Part shown: positions 14,775-22,814 of the stretch, in pieces | Layout: each line of letters opens with the position of its first letter | Position numbering within the stretch: position 1 is the stretch's first letter | Source of the DNA: a virus | IMG/VR virus record: IMGVR_UViG_3300048115_000581 | Span: 1 to 32,253 of that record | Direction: 5' to 3' (one strand) | DNA: 32,253 nt | Program-made: the position numbers and the translations under genes | The notes under the pieces: model-generated | What the model was told of the DNA's origin: nothing | What the model saw: the letters and a program-made list of their open reading frames with translations, nothing else | Databases searched by the model: none

Positions 14775-15322
14775 ACTTTTTTTAATCTATTCCTAAAACG
14801 GGCTATTATGAACTGCTGATGCTCTTTACTCATTACATTTTTGTTTACAGCGTATATGATTGTGATATTAGACTTTTCGCGGATATAAGGTTGCCATTTA
14901 TATTTTGTAAAATAATTACTCCAGCTTTTAGCAAATCTCGTGTATAACTTCGATCTACCTAAATCGCCTGCACTTTTATCAGCAGAAAATTTTATCATCT
15001 CAATTTCGTTACCATAACGTTTAATATAATCTCGTGTCATTGCTTGAATAGTTGCGAATACTCTAAAAGGATTACCGCTATCCATTTTATCTTTGGTTTT
15101 AACTGTCCGCGAACCTGTGCTTCCTCTAAATACGATTTCGTGATGTTGAAAATTGTCGGGATTAGATTTACTTTCTTTTTCAAGATGAAGCTCTACATCA
15201 AATGTGATAAGAGCATTATTTTCAGTGGTAAATTCTCCTTGAGCATCTTCGCTGTCAATCCTTTTCCATTTGTACTCATAAGGTTTTGCAGTAACTTCTA
15301 ATATTGTTTCTAATATGTTCAT
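14771..15322 (-). CDS. conserved late protein of unknown function
   Basis: A 183-residue protein, MNILETILEVTAKPYEYKWK... . ILE at 7-9 could be a prohead-protease site. The middle has IEMIKFSADKSAGDLGRSKL then YTRFAKSWSNYFTKY, a pattern (F-S-A-x-K ... R-x-x-L-Y-x-R) that I recall from uncharacterised T4-like phage proteins. It is mixed alpha/beta with a basic tail (ARFRNRLKKV). It is locked into the operon by four-base ATGA overlaps on both sides (15322-15319 and 14774-14771). Function unknown; a packaged or structural role is inferred from its neighbours. Confidence 0.7.
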   Translation of the reverse strand: MNILETILEVTAKPYEYKWKRIDSEDAQGEFTTENNALITFDVELHLEKESKSNPDNFQHHEIVFRGSTGSRTVKTKDKMDSGNPFRVFATIQAMTRDYIKRYGNEIEMIKFSADKSAGDLGRSKLYTRFAKSWSNYFTKYKWQPYIREKSNITIIYAVNKNVMSKEHQQFIIARFRNRLKKV

Positions 15323-16812
15323 TTAAATAATTCTTTAAATTGTTTTGTCATACCTGCTTGAAACGAAGGAGCTGAACCAAAGTTACCTTTATACCTTAAT
15401 TGTAATTGTACAATCGGTGTTTTACCTATAACTAAAAAGTAATTTAAATTTGCTGCAGTTGCTCCAAATTCGAATGCTTGTTTAACGTTTTTATTTCTTA
15501 CAATTTTTGGTTTACCCTGTGAGAATAAATCGTCAAGTACAGTAGTCATAATATCGATATCTTTATACTCGCCTTTTTCGATCTTTGGTCCATTTTTTAA
15601 GTAACGACCAATTCCTGTTACTAATGCAAAATCAAAGTTAACTTTTTGTAAATCTTTTAATTCTGCTTTAAAAATTAATTGTGTTAATTGTTCTGCAAAT
15701 AAATCAGAGTTTTTCAAAAGTATACTATCTATTTCTTTAAAAATACTTTTAGATGAAACTAAAGATGAGTTGATAATTTTATTATCTAGTGCACTAACAA
15801 ATTGTTTCCATGGACGCTTTTTACCAGAACCTTTTAGACCTTCTATTGCCTTTTTACCTTTTAATTTAGTAAATGGTTCTAAAGATTTTTGCGCTTGTGC
15901 TGATAATTTTTTTGCATTGTTAATAATAACATTACTATAAAATTCTGCGATCTTATCTTCTAATTCATCTTTTGTTTTTCCAAACTTTGAATCAGCTTCA
16001 CTTGCAAATGCAATTAACATTGATGCGAATGATTTATTAATTAATGTTGGATCTGATTCAGAAGGAAGTTTCTTTTTCTTAAGAGAAACACCTAAAAAGT
16101 TTTTACCTTTTTTAACAATGAAGTCAGATGAGTTAAAATCTTTCATTCCATATTTTGTTCTTTGGAATTGTTTAACGTCGTTATCCCAAGCTTGTCCTGT
16201 AAGATAAACTTTATCTGCACCTAAGTATTGTTTTGGTAATGTTGATGCTGCTGAAATTGCTTGTGCAAGATTACCATAGTCCTTTTCCATACCTTTTACT
16301 TGACCATCTGTATGTCCTACAACTTTACCACCTGCAACTAATTTTTTAACATCTTCGATAATGACATCCATTTCATCAGAAGTTGTAGGAATAGTAATTT
16401 TAGGAAGAAGCATTAGCGCTGCAGTCATAAGTTCGTTAGGATCTGCATCTGATTTAAATCCTGCCTTTGGTCTATTCTTTACGTAAATAGTTTTAACATC
16501 ATTCGTTGTACTAACAAATGCAAAATCTTTTGCAGCTCTTGCAGGTTTAACTTGAACAAGTTCCCAATCTTTAGAATTTTTAATTACGTCCAATGCACCA
16601 GAAACATAAGCTGCACGCTGATTGCCTGGCATATACTGATCAACATAAACTGTTTTGCTATTTGTTTTTGTGTTAATAGCAATATCTTCTGCTTTAATAG
16701 AACCAATTGTAGAATCAATCTCTTCTAAAAAAGCAATAACATCTACTTCCAATTCATCTAATGGATCGCGTGAAGCTTCAGTTAATGCTGAATATTGTTT
16801 AAAGTTAAGCAT
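15319..16812 (-). CDS. large late protein with capsid-targeting-like start and possible nuclease motif
   Basis: A 497-residue protein starting MLNFKQYSALTEASRDPLDE. It has the shared M-x-x-F-K-x-Y start and an LTE-Ala site (10-13) that fits gp21 cleavage well. The middle contains KYGMKDFNSSDFIVKKGKNF followed by LGVSLKKKKLPSESDP. The order S-D-F-I then S-L-K resembles the D ... x-x-K core of some PD-(D/E)XK restriction-type nucleases, but this is a weak match from one sequence. A phage-conserved C-terminus (VQLQLRYKGNFGSAPSFQAG) follows. It overlaps the ATPase gene upstream by eight bases and the next gene by ATGA. A packaged DNA-acting protein is a reasonable hypothesis. Confidence 0.7.
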   Translation of the reverse strand: MLNFKQYSALTEASRDPLDELEVDVIAFLEEIDSTIGSIKAEDIAINTKTNSKTVYVDQYMPGNQRAAYVSGALDVIKNSKDWELVQVKPARAAKDFAFVSTTNDVKTIYVKNRPKAGFKSDADPNELMTAALMLLPKITIPTTSDEMDVIIEDVKKLVAGGKVVGHTDGQVKGMEKDYGNLAQAISAASTLPKQYLGADKVYLTGQAWDNDVKQFQRTKYGMKDFNSSDFIVKKGKNFLGVSLKKKKLPSESDPTLINKSFASMLIAFASEADSKFGKTKDELEDKIAEFYSNVIINNAKKLSAQAQKSLEPFTKLKGKKAIEGLKGSGKKRPWKQFVSALDNKIINSSLVSSKSIFKEIDSILLKNSDLFAEQLTQLIFKAELKDLQKVNFDFALVTGIGRYLKNGPKIEKGEYKDIDIMTTVLDDLFSQGKPKIVRNKNVKQAFEFGATAANLNYFLVIGKTPIVQLQLRYKGNFGSAPSFQAGMTKQFKELFK

Positions 16813-18355
16813 ACGTTTCGATCATTCTTGTTAAATCGCCATCTGATATATTTACTCCTGATTTAAGAGAACCTGCTTGCATGTTCAAAGCGCGGGAAAG
16901 TTTACGTAAGTTTGCAGTTTGCTTAGACTTACCTTTACGAAGTAAATCAACTGTCTTTTTACGAGTTGCTGAATCTAAATGTAAGCCACCATCTAATTTT
17001 ATTTTGTCAACGATAGTTTCCATAAAGTCATAGATTTCAACATCAGTTGGATCGATCTCAATCATAAATGCTCGAGTACGTATTGCGCCATCAGGGTCAA
17101 GTTTATCTATCTTTAAGTTAGAGATGAAAATAACTTTACCTGTAAATTCAAAGAAGCGCGGAATCTTCCCATCATCAATAAGTTCTTGCGGATCCTCGTA
17201 ATCGTCGGGTTCAACAACGTTTTTACCCATTTTATTCCATACAAGTTTCCTTACCTTTTTTGTATCAGTTGCTGCTTTAAACATGTTTCGTGATTCTTGA
17301 TCTTTTAATGCATCGTCAGAATCATCAAAGAAAACAATTTCGTTTTGATGTTTAAAGAGAAGTGAATAGATACCTGCAGCTGATGCAGTACCTGTGTTTT
17401 TAAAATATCCATTCCCATCGGAAAGTCCGATATCAGAAAGAATTTTTTCAACGGTATATGTTTTACCAATACCACCTCGACCAGCAACAAAGAGTGCATT
17501 CGATGCACCTGATACTGTCATCTTAATTAAATTTTCTAAATCGGCAAGTTGTTTTTCATACGTTAGTTTTTCTTTATCAGCTTCAATTTCTGCTAACTGA
17601 GGATTTTCTGCGTACGTTTCTTTTGAAGAACCACTTCTTATAGTACCACTCACAGCACCAATTGCTCCAAGTATATTTGACTTTTGTGAAAGAAGTTTAG
17701 TTACATCTTTCTTAGTTCCTTTCCAAATATATTGTCTACCTACCTTTTTAATAATAGCAGGATTCTGTGCTTCTATTTCGTCAAAGATTTTGATACCTAC
17801 AGACTTCCAAACTTTAAATACCTTTTGCTTATTAAATCCTGGACTTGAAATAAGACTTATCACATTGTCGTAAGCATCGTCAGGATCAACTGCTTCTGTA
17901 ATATATTTAAGATCTTCAGGGGCAAAATCTTCTTTTAACGAAATATCGCTTGGATAAGAAACAAATTTACCACTTTTCACTTTACCGCTTTTTACCATAT
18001 CAGCGACTTGAGGAAGTACTTGGACCAATGACACGTCTCTATCAAATGAGATGTGATATGTTGGTCCTTGTGTTGAACCATTCCACATATCAATCGATGT
18101 TAAGTTTTGTGAACTAGCTCCACCAACACTTTTCCAATTAAAGCGAATTGATTCAATCTTTTTACCAGGCGCATAATATCTTAAGCCGTATCCTGCACCA
18201 TTTGAGTTCTTATATTTTTCTAATCCTAAATTAGCAAACATGGACTTAATGCCTGTTTTCTTTCTTAAATATTTTAGTATAATATTGCCGGCTTTTTCTA
18301 ACGAGCCTGTAGCGAGTTCTTCTGTAAGATAATCTTTAAATTGCATAGTTCCCAT
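16805..18355 (-). CDS. AAA+ ATPase with capsid-targeting-like N-terminus
   Basis: A 516-residue protein. The N-terminus MGTMQFKDYLTEELATGS contains the F-K-x-Y peptide and LTE (11 area); ITE-Ala recurs near 152-155. The C-terminal half is an ATPase: Walker A GRGGIGKT (292-299), Walker B EIVFFDDSDD (339-348), a sensor-1-like VIFISNL and a following IRTRAFMIEI with candidate Arg finger residues. A linker (IEADKEKLTYEKQLADLENL) looks coiled-coil. AAA+ ATPases remodel proteins or move nucleic acid; a packaged one would be unusual. An exact late promoter lies 22 bases before the ATG at 18355; the second ATG at 18346 is an alternative start. It overlaps the next gene by eight bases. Confidence 0.8.
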   Translation of the reverse strand: MGTMQFKDYLTEELATGSLEKAGNIILKYLRKKTGIKSMFANLGLEKYKNSNGAGYGLRYYAPGKKIESIRFNWKSVGGASSQNLTSIDMWNGSTQGPTYHISFDRDVSLVQVLPQVADMVKSGKVKSGKFVSYPSDISLKEDFAPEDLKYITEAVDPDDAYDNVISLISSPGFNKQKVFKVWKSVGIKIFDEIEAQNPAIIKKVGRQYIWKGTKKDVTKLLSQKSNILGAIGAVSGTIRSGSSKETYAENPQLAEIEADKEKLTYEKQLADLENLIKMTVSGASNALFVAGRGGIGKTYTVEKILSDIGLSDGNGYFKNTGTASAAGIYSLLFKHQNEIVFFDDSDDALKDQESRNMFKAATDTKKVRKLVWNKMGKNVVEPDDYEDPQELIDDGKIPRFFEFTGKVIFISNLKIDKLDPDGAIRTRAFMIEIDPTDVEIYDFMETIVDKIKLDGGLHLDSATRKKTVDLLRKGKSKQTANLRKLSRALNMQAGSLKSGVNISDGDLTRMIETYA

Positions 18356-18377
18356 AGTGTTAATGATTGTTTAAATC

Positions 18378-18385
18378 TATTTATA
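18378..18385 (-). promoter_or_regulatory. T4-type late promoter (TATAAATA)
   Basis: The minus strand reads TATAAATA from 18385 to 18378, inside the 42-base gap between the metallopeptidase gene and the ATPase gene. The predicted start near 18372 leaves a leader of about 17 bases to the ATG at 18355. It marks the switch from the recombination/replication block to the late block. Confidence 0.75.
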
Positions 18386-18397
18386 ACAAAACACACT

Positions 18398-18874
18398 TTA
18401 ATAATTTGCCCAATTGCATTTTTTCCATTGACTTTGCTCGAACCATGCTATAAATAAACCCCGTTCGCGGCCATGTGCTTCAATTTCCCAAGGTTGATCG
18501 TAATACTTCATTTTTTCCCATTCTACAGTTTTACCTTTCCATTTACATAGTTTAGTCGTCCTTGCAAAATCTTTTAATTCCCCACGAGCGTATTGTTTTA
18601 CATGCACCATTTCATGAGCAATTGTTTCTAGCATATCTTGCATATTTTGCGATGAATCAATACGAACTGTAAATTCTCTAGGACGTGTGCACGTATCATC
18701 TTCCCATATACAATCACCGGCTAAACTTTCTTTACCGCGTAAATTGTTTATTAATCTTAAATTGACATATAATTTATTTTCAAGTCTAGGCATTAGGTTC
18801 AAGGCACAGAAATGTGCTATGTCACATGCTATTTCACGCTTTCTTATGCCTGAACCTGTTGCCGTAATAAACAT
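18398..18874 (-). CDS. zinc metallopeptidase, SprT-like
   Basis: A 158-residue protein with the zinc-protease motif H87-E-M-V-H91 in ETIAHEMVHVKQYARGEL. A later Glu in QPWEIEAHGRE (about 128-138) could be the third zinc ligand, as in SprT-like and related minigluzincin folds. Such phage proteins are usually annotated as SprT-like peptidases; cellular SprT/Spartan proteases cut proteins crosslinked to DNA, but phage substrates are not known. It is encoded directly after helicase gp41 (TAATG overlap at 18876-18872), which is consistent with a DNA-linked job. It is the last gene of the uvsX operon. Confidence 0.8.
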   Translation of the reverse strand: MFITATGSGIRKREIACDIAHFCALNLMPRLENKLYVNLRLINNLRGKESLAGDCIWEDDTCTRPREFTVRIDSSQNMQDMLETIAHEMVHVKQYARGELKDFARTTKLCKWKGKTVEWEKMKYYDQPWEIEAHGRERGLFIAWFEQSQWKKCNWANY

Positions 18875-20238
18875 TATATCTTGAATGCGCTAAAGTCGTT
18901 ATTGTTTGTAGGTGCGGTGTGTGTTATTTCATCGCTTGATAACGTTTGCGCCGAATCTTCTACATCATATAATCGCATTTTAGATCGATCAATACCAACT
19001 ACAAATCTTTTATCTTGTGTTGGATCGTTGTAACGATTTTTTAATTGTTTTACCATTAACTGATTCATACCTTCAAGTTGTTCAGTTGAAATAAGAGCAA
19101 CCATTAAGTCTGCAGTTGCTGGTAAACCAAATGATTCTGATGTATCAGTGAGTTCAACATCGGTATTACCAAATCCTGTACGAGTAACTTGAGTTGCAGA
19201 CCAAATAGGGAGATTGTTTTCAACTGCAAGGCCCCGTAATTCTTCAGCAATGGCTTTAATAAGTGAATAAGTATTCACTGAACCACCTAATCCTTTCATA
19301 CGTGAACTTCCGCAAATATTTAAGTAATCAATATAGACTACATCTGGTTTGAAATCTTTTTTTAACTTAAGTTCATCTAAGAGCGCTCGGAAATGTCCAA
19401 CGTGAGCTGTTGCGGTTGGATATTCCTTAACGATAAGTTTACCTCGTGTTTTGCCTTTGAGGTTATTAACTTTGGAATCAAATAATTCGCGAGGCAACGT
19501 CTCAAGTTGATCAATCGGCACGTCAAATAGATTTGCGTCGATTCTTTCGGCAATACGTTCTTCAGCCATTTCAAGTGTAATATAAAGCACGTTTTGTCCT
19601 GCAGCGAGATTGGCAGAAGCAAAGTGACACATCGCCAAACTTTTTCCAACACCTGTACCTGCAAGTATGATATTAAGAGTCTTATTTGAAACACCACCTT
19701 TGGTGATAGTGTTAAACATAGATAAGTCAAAAGGGATTTTATCTTCTTGTAGATGATAAAAATCGTATCGGTTGTTTGAGTTTTCAAAATAATCGTGGCC
19801 AACATTAGTATCAAAAGACACGCTTAATGCCTTTGATAAAATACCGGGGATAGCACCGTCAGTTAATTGTTTATCCTTTCCATCTATGATGCCAATTGAT
19901 TTTATGATTGCAAGGTACACTGCCCTTTGCTTACACCATTCCTCGGTCGAGTTCAGTAGCCATTCTCGTTCCACTTCCTCATTATTTTTCAAATCAACTA
20001 TGAGATTATGAATTTCATTACGATTAGTTTTATTTATATAATCTGACTTTTGAAATTCTACCTCAAGAGCTGCTGAAGTAGGAAGTTTATTGTATTTACT
20101 TAAGAATTGTAAAACCAATTCGTAAACTGGTTTGTGTTCATTTTCAAAATATTCAGCCTTTATGTGAGGCAAAGCTTTTCTGCAATATTCTTCATCATTA
20201 GTTATCGTCTTTAGTATCAGTGTCTGTAGATTCGTCAT
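18874..20238 (-). CDS. 41: replicative DNA helicase, T4 gp41 (DnaB family)
   Basis: A 454-residue ring helicase that unwinds the fork and works with primase. It has a short N-terminal helical domain (MTNLQTLILKTITNDEEYCR), Walker A AGTGVGKS (193-200), a catalytic Glu in YITLEMAEER, Walker B DVVYIDYLN (299-307) and WSATQVTR with the family's sensor Gln. Length fits T4 gp41 (about 475). The ATG at 20238 is preferred; the frame extends to a TTG at 20253. It overlaps the upstream 106-residue gene by 41 bases, so expression is coupled to uvsX. An in-gene TATAAATA at 20038-20031 is only the codons for Y-I-N-K. Confidence 0.93.
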   Translation of the reverse strand: MTNLQTLILKTITNDEEYCRKALPHIKAEYFENEHKPVYELVLQFLSKYNKLPTSAALEVEFQKSDYINKTNRNEIHNLIVDLKNNEEVEREWLLNSTEEWCKQRAVYLAIIKSIGIIDGKDKQLTDGAIPGILSKALSVSFDTNVGHDYFENSNNRYDFYHLQEDKIPFDLSMFNTITKGGVSNKTLNIILAGTGVGKSLAMCHFASANLAAGQNVLYITLEMAEERIAERIDANLFDVPIDQLETLPRELFDSKVNNLKGKTRGKLIVKEYPTATAHVGHFRALLDELKLKKDFKPDVVYIDYLNICGSSRMKGLGGSVNTYSLIKAIAEELRGLAVENNLPIWSATQVTRTGFGNTDVELTDTSESFGLPATADLMVALISTEQLEGMNQLMVKQLKNRYNDPTQDKRFVVGIDRSKMRLYDVEDSAQTLSSDEITHTAPTNNNDFSAFKI

Positions 20239-20518
20239 CAAATTTTTCTTCAAATAATTCTTTTAATATATCACCCAATAAGTTTCTGAAATTATAAGAT
20301 TCTTCCAAATCTTTTTCATTCAAACCTTCTGGAACGTATTCAATTTTATAATCAAACTTTAAAACAGCTTGAAGTTCTTCTTCATCTTCGGTGATGTTGA
20401 CTTTACCATAAGTATATATTACGTCTTTGTATTCACCTTTAAGAAGTTTTACCCCGTACAATTCGCTGTCCGAATGTTCAACGAATTGTACCATTTCATC
20501 TAAGTTTAAACGTCCCAT
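20198..20518 (-). CDS. conserved small acidic protein between uvsX and gene 41
   Basis: A 106-residue acidic protein, MGRLNLDEMVQFVEHSDSEL... . Its core VKLLKGEYKDVIYTYGKVNI, then LQAVLKFDYKIEYVPEG, is beta-rich, and the tail (EEKFDDESTDTDTKDDN) is very acidic. A small protein at this spot is common in T4-like phages; it is not obviously T4 gp40. Its ATG overlaps the uvsX stop (TAATG) and its 3' end overlaps gene 41, so it is made together with the recombinase and helicase. A helper of either is plausible but unproven. The acidic tail lies where helicase translation starts. Confidence 0.8.
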   Translation of the reverse strand: MGRLNLDEMVQFVEHSDSELYGVKLLKGEYKDVIYTYGKVNITEDEEELQAVLKFDYKIEYVPEGLNEKDLEESYNFRNLLGDILKELFEEKFDDESTDTDTKDDN

Positions 20519-21567
20519 TATTCTACTTCCTCCTGTGGTTCTTCACTAAGAATTGATTTATAAGCAACTTTATAACGTTGTTCAATGTGTTGTGCAAAAT
20601 CAGTTTTTTCGAATATATTATCCCAAAATTCTTTTTTCAACGTATCTTTCATGCGTACATTGCCTGTAAGCTCTTCACCTGTTTCAGGATTTTTCGCTTG
20701 ATACCAACCATTCTTTGGTTTGATAACGTATCCTGTTTCAAGTGCAACTTCTGTAAGACCTGACCATTTTTCGATACCGCCTTCCCAAGAAACTGAGATT
20801 GGAATTTTTGATTTTTCTTTAACGAATCTTGACTTTTCAACGTTAACTACAAAGTCGTATCCTACAACTTCTGTGCCAACTTTGTCTTGACGACGGCCAA
20901 TAATCCATACATTATCTGCTGAGTACATTACACCTGTACCACCTGAAACAACTGCTTTTGGAAACATTCCTTGTTCCATGTAAGTGTGATTGATTGCTAG
21001 CAATGGTACATCCTTAAGCGTAAGCATAGGAGTAATCATACGGAACAATCCTTTAAGCGCTTTAGCACGAGTCATATCAGCAACCGACTTTTCATTCATT
21101 GCATCTTCAACTTCCTTCTTTGAGGCAATATTACCAACTGAGTCAATCACAACAATTACTCTATCTTTACGATCGATTTCATTAAGTTGATTGACTAAAT
21201 CAAATTTTAATTCTTCAATATTTGTTACTGGTGTATGAAGAACACGATTTGTATCTACATCAAATGCTTCGAAATAAGATTGCGGTGAACCAAATTCTGA
21301 ATCATAAAAAAGCAATACAGCATCATCATGTTTTTTCAAATAAGCACTTGCCATAAGTAACGCAAATGAAGTTTTGAAATGTTTACTTGGACCTGCTAAA
21401 ACCGTAAGACCTGAAGCAAGTCCACCATCGATTGAACCAGAAAGCGCAACGTTTACCATTGGCACTGGTGTTGTGGTGAGTTCTTTTTCACCGAATAATT
21501 TCGAATCAGATAGTACATCTGCACCTGTGACTCGACTTGATTTTTTAAGTTTTTCTAATAGTGACAT
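20518..21567 (-). CDS. uvsX: UvsX, RecA-like strand-exchange recombinase
   Basis: A 349-residue RecA-family protein that coats single-stranded DNA and drives strand exchange, needed in T4 for recombination-dependent replication and repair. Walker A is GPSKHFKTS (59-67), the form typical of UvsX rather than host RecA. A catalytic Glu lies in FYDSEFG (88-94), Walker B is VIVVIDS (137-143), and a loop region follows (VSGGTGVMYSADNVWIIGRR). The acidic tail SEEPQEEVE matches UvsX/RecA C-termini. It has its own early-type promoter at 21592-21621 and a GGA-type ribosome site (AAAGGAAAACT) before the ATG. It leads an operon with gene 41 and the SprT-like peptidase. Confidence 0.95.
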   Translation of the reverse strand: MSLLEKLKKSSRVTGADVLSDSKLFGEKELTTTPVPMVNVALSGSIDGGLASGLTVLAGPSKHFKTSFALLMASAYLKKHDDAVLLFYDSEFGSPQSYFEAFDVDTNRVLHTPVTNIEELKFDLVNQLNEIDRKDRVIVVIDSVGNIASKKEVEDAMNEKSVADMTRAKALKGLFRMITPMLTLKDVPLLAINHTYMEQGMFPKAVVSGGTGVMYSADNVWIIGRRQDKVGTEVVGYDFVVNVEKSRFVKEKSKIPISVSWEGGIEKWSGLTEVALETGYVIKPKNGWYQAKNPETGEELTGNVRMKDTLKKEFWDNIFEKTDFAQHIEQRYKVAYKSILSEEPQEEVE

Positions 21568-21591
21568 AGTTTTCCTTTAATTTAAGATATA

Positions 21592-21621
21592 ATTATACTC
21601 CAAGTTTCAGTGTTTGTACAC
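21592..21621 (-). promoter_or_regulatory. T4-early-type promoter of the uvsX operon
   Basis: On the minus strand GTGTAC (21621-21616), an 18-base spacer ending AAACTTGGAG and TATAAT (21597-21592). The uvsX ATG is at 21567, so a leader of about 18 bases is expected, with a GGA ribosome site in it. It lies in the 56-base gap after the methyltransferase gene. Confidence 0.8.
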
Positions 21622-21623
21622 CC

Positions 21624-22814
21624 CTAAATGAAAGATTCAATAGTTTGTGGAGCTTCTTCATAGTGTACAGTTTTTGTTTTATTGTCGAAAACTGCGAATG
21701 CAGCTTCTCTCGTATCTAATTTTCCATCTAACCAATCTAGGATATTTTGAGCCATATCTTCTGCGGTTGTAACCGGAACATTTTGGCAAATCATATTTAG
21801 ATTTTTCCTTCCACCTTGAAGTTGAAAATCGCTTGGCATTTTCATAATTGCTAAACATTCACGTATGGTAAGATATCGATCTTCATCAGGGTGTGTTATA
21901 CAGCCAGGCATATGACCTACAAATGCGCCAATATAATCTTTAGCAATTTCAGTAGTTTTTCTCATGATATTTCCGCCTGATTCTAGTTTTTTGTGCATAC
22001 GTAAAGCACGATCTGCTTCTTTTTCATATCCTTTTTCTCTTAGCCAAGGTTCTACCTGATTATATTTAATGCCTTTCGATTCAATGTAAACCAAGGGGTT
22101 TGTGCTTTTATCTATTTTTTGAAAAAACTCTTGGTGCGTAATATTTCCTTCGATTTCTTCTAAAACGTAACGATAAAATGCATCTTCACTTGGTTTTTTC
22201 TCATTAACTAATATGTTCATCGGATCATCGTCAGATACAAACGCGTTTCGAATAGTATCTTCAATCTTCTCATAAGGACGTTCGTAAAAATTCATATGAG
22301 GAATACGATCGCCTTTCCAAAAGAAGTAAAAAGATCTATCACGCGTTTGACTTAATCCATGAAGTTTTGATTTTGTTTTGTAAAGTGACATTACGTAACC
22401 ATTTTCTTTTGCAATAGCACGCAACTTTTTAACAATAGGTTCACCCATTTTGGATGCTAATCTTGGTGCGTTTTCACCCCAAAAGACTTTAGGTTTCACA
22501 TGACTTAACACGTACTTTGCTGATTCAATCATCCAATCATTTGCTTTATTATCTGTAGATGCCGATGGACTTAGTGAGGATAAACCAGCACAAGGACATA
22601 CAGTATTAACTACATCAACTTCGCGTAAATGTCCTGTAAAATTATCAAGTATTTGATAAGGCATTGAATGATTATAGTGTTCCATTAATTGAGAATCATT
22701 AGCTCCAAATGCTTCGTATGACATTACGTATTTAGGCCTTGAACCAAATACATTTTCCATTGCTAAAGTTTCACCACCTATAAGTGGTACACATGATGCG
22801 TAACTATATGACAT
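21624..22814 (-). CDS. DNA (cytosine-5)-methyltransferase
   Basis: A 396-residue C5 methyltransferase that would move a methyl group from SAM to cytosine in DNA. Motif IV is CPCAGLS with catalytic C75; motif VI is ENAPRL (114-119) and motif VIII QTRDRSF (156-162). A C-terminal motif IX/X region is seen in LTIRECLAIMKMP and NVPVTTAEDMAQNIL. The SAM-binding motif I is divergent (PLIGGETLAM instead of F-x-G-x-G-G). Target site unknown. The gene overlaps the end of the alpha-glucosyltransferase gene by 11 bases, and GGAGA lies before the ATG. Methylating C5 is at odds with a genome in which C5 carries hydroxymethyl; see findings. Confidence 0.88.
   Translation of the reverse strand: MSYSYASCVPLIGGETLAMENVFGSRPKYVMSYEAFGANDSQLMEHYNHSMPYQILDNFTGHLREVDVVNTVCPCAGLSSLSPSASTDNKANDWMIESAKYVLSHVKPKVFWGENAPRLASKMGEPIVKKLRAIAKENGYVMSLYKTKSKLHGLSQTRDRSFYFFWKGDRIPHMNFYERPYEKIEDTIRNAFVSDDDPMNILVNEKKPSEDAFYRYVLEEIEGNITHQEFFQKIDKSTNPLVYIESKGIKYNQVEPWLREKGYEKEADRALRMHKKLESGGNIMRKTTEIAKDYIGAFVGHMPGCITHPDEDRYLTIRECLAIMKMPSDFQLQGGRKNLNMICQNVPVTTAEDMAQNILDWLDGKLDTREAAFAVFDNKTKTVHYEEAPQTIESFI

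Noticed and set aside
18449-18456. Plus-strand TATAAATA
   Set aside because: It lies within the metallopeptidase gene and no plus-strand gene follows.
20031-20038. TATAAATA late promoter inside gene 41
   Set aside because: It is made by the codons for Y-I-N-K deep in the helicase gene, with no late gene start near it.
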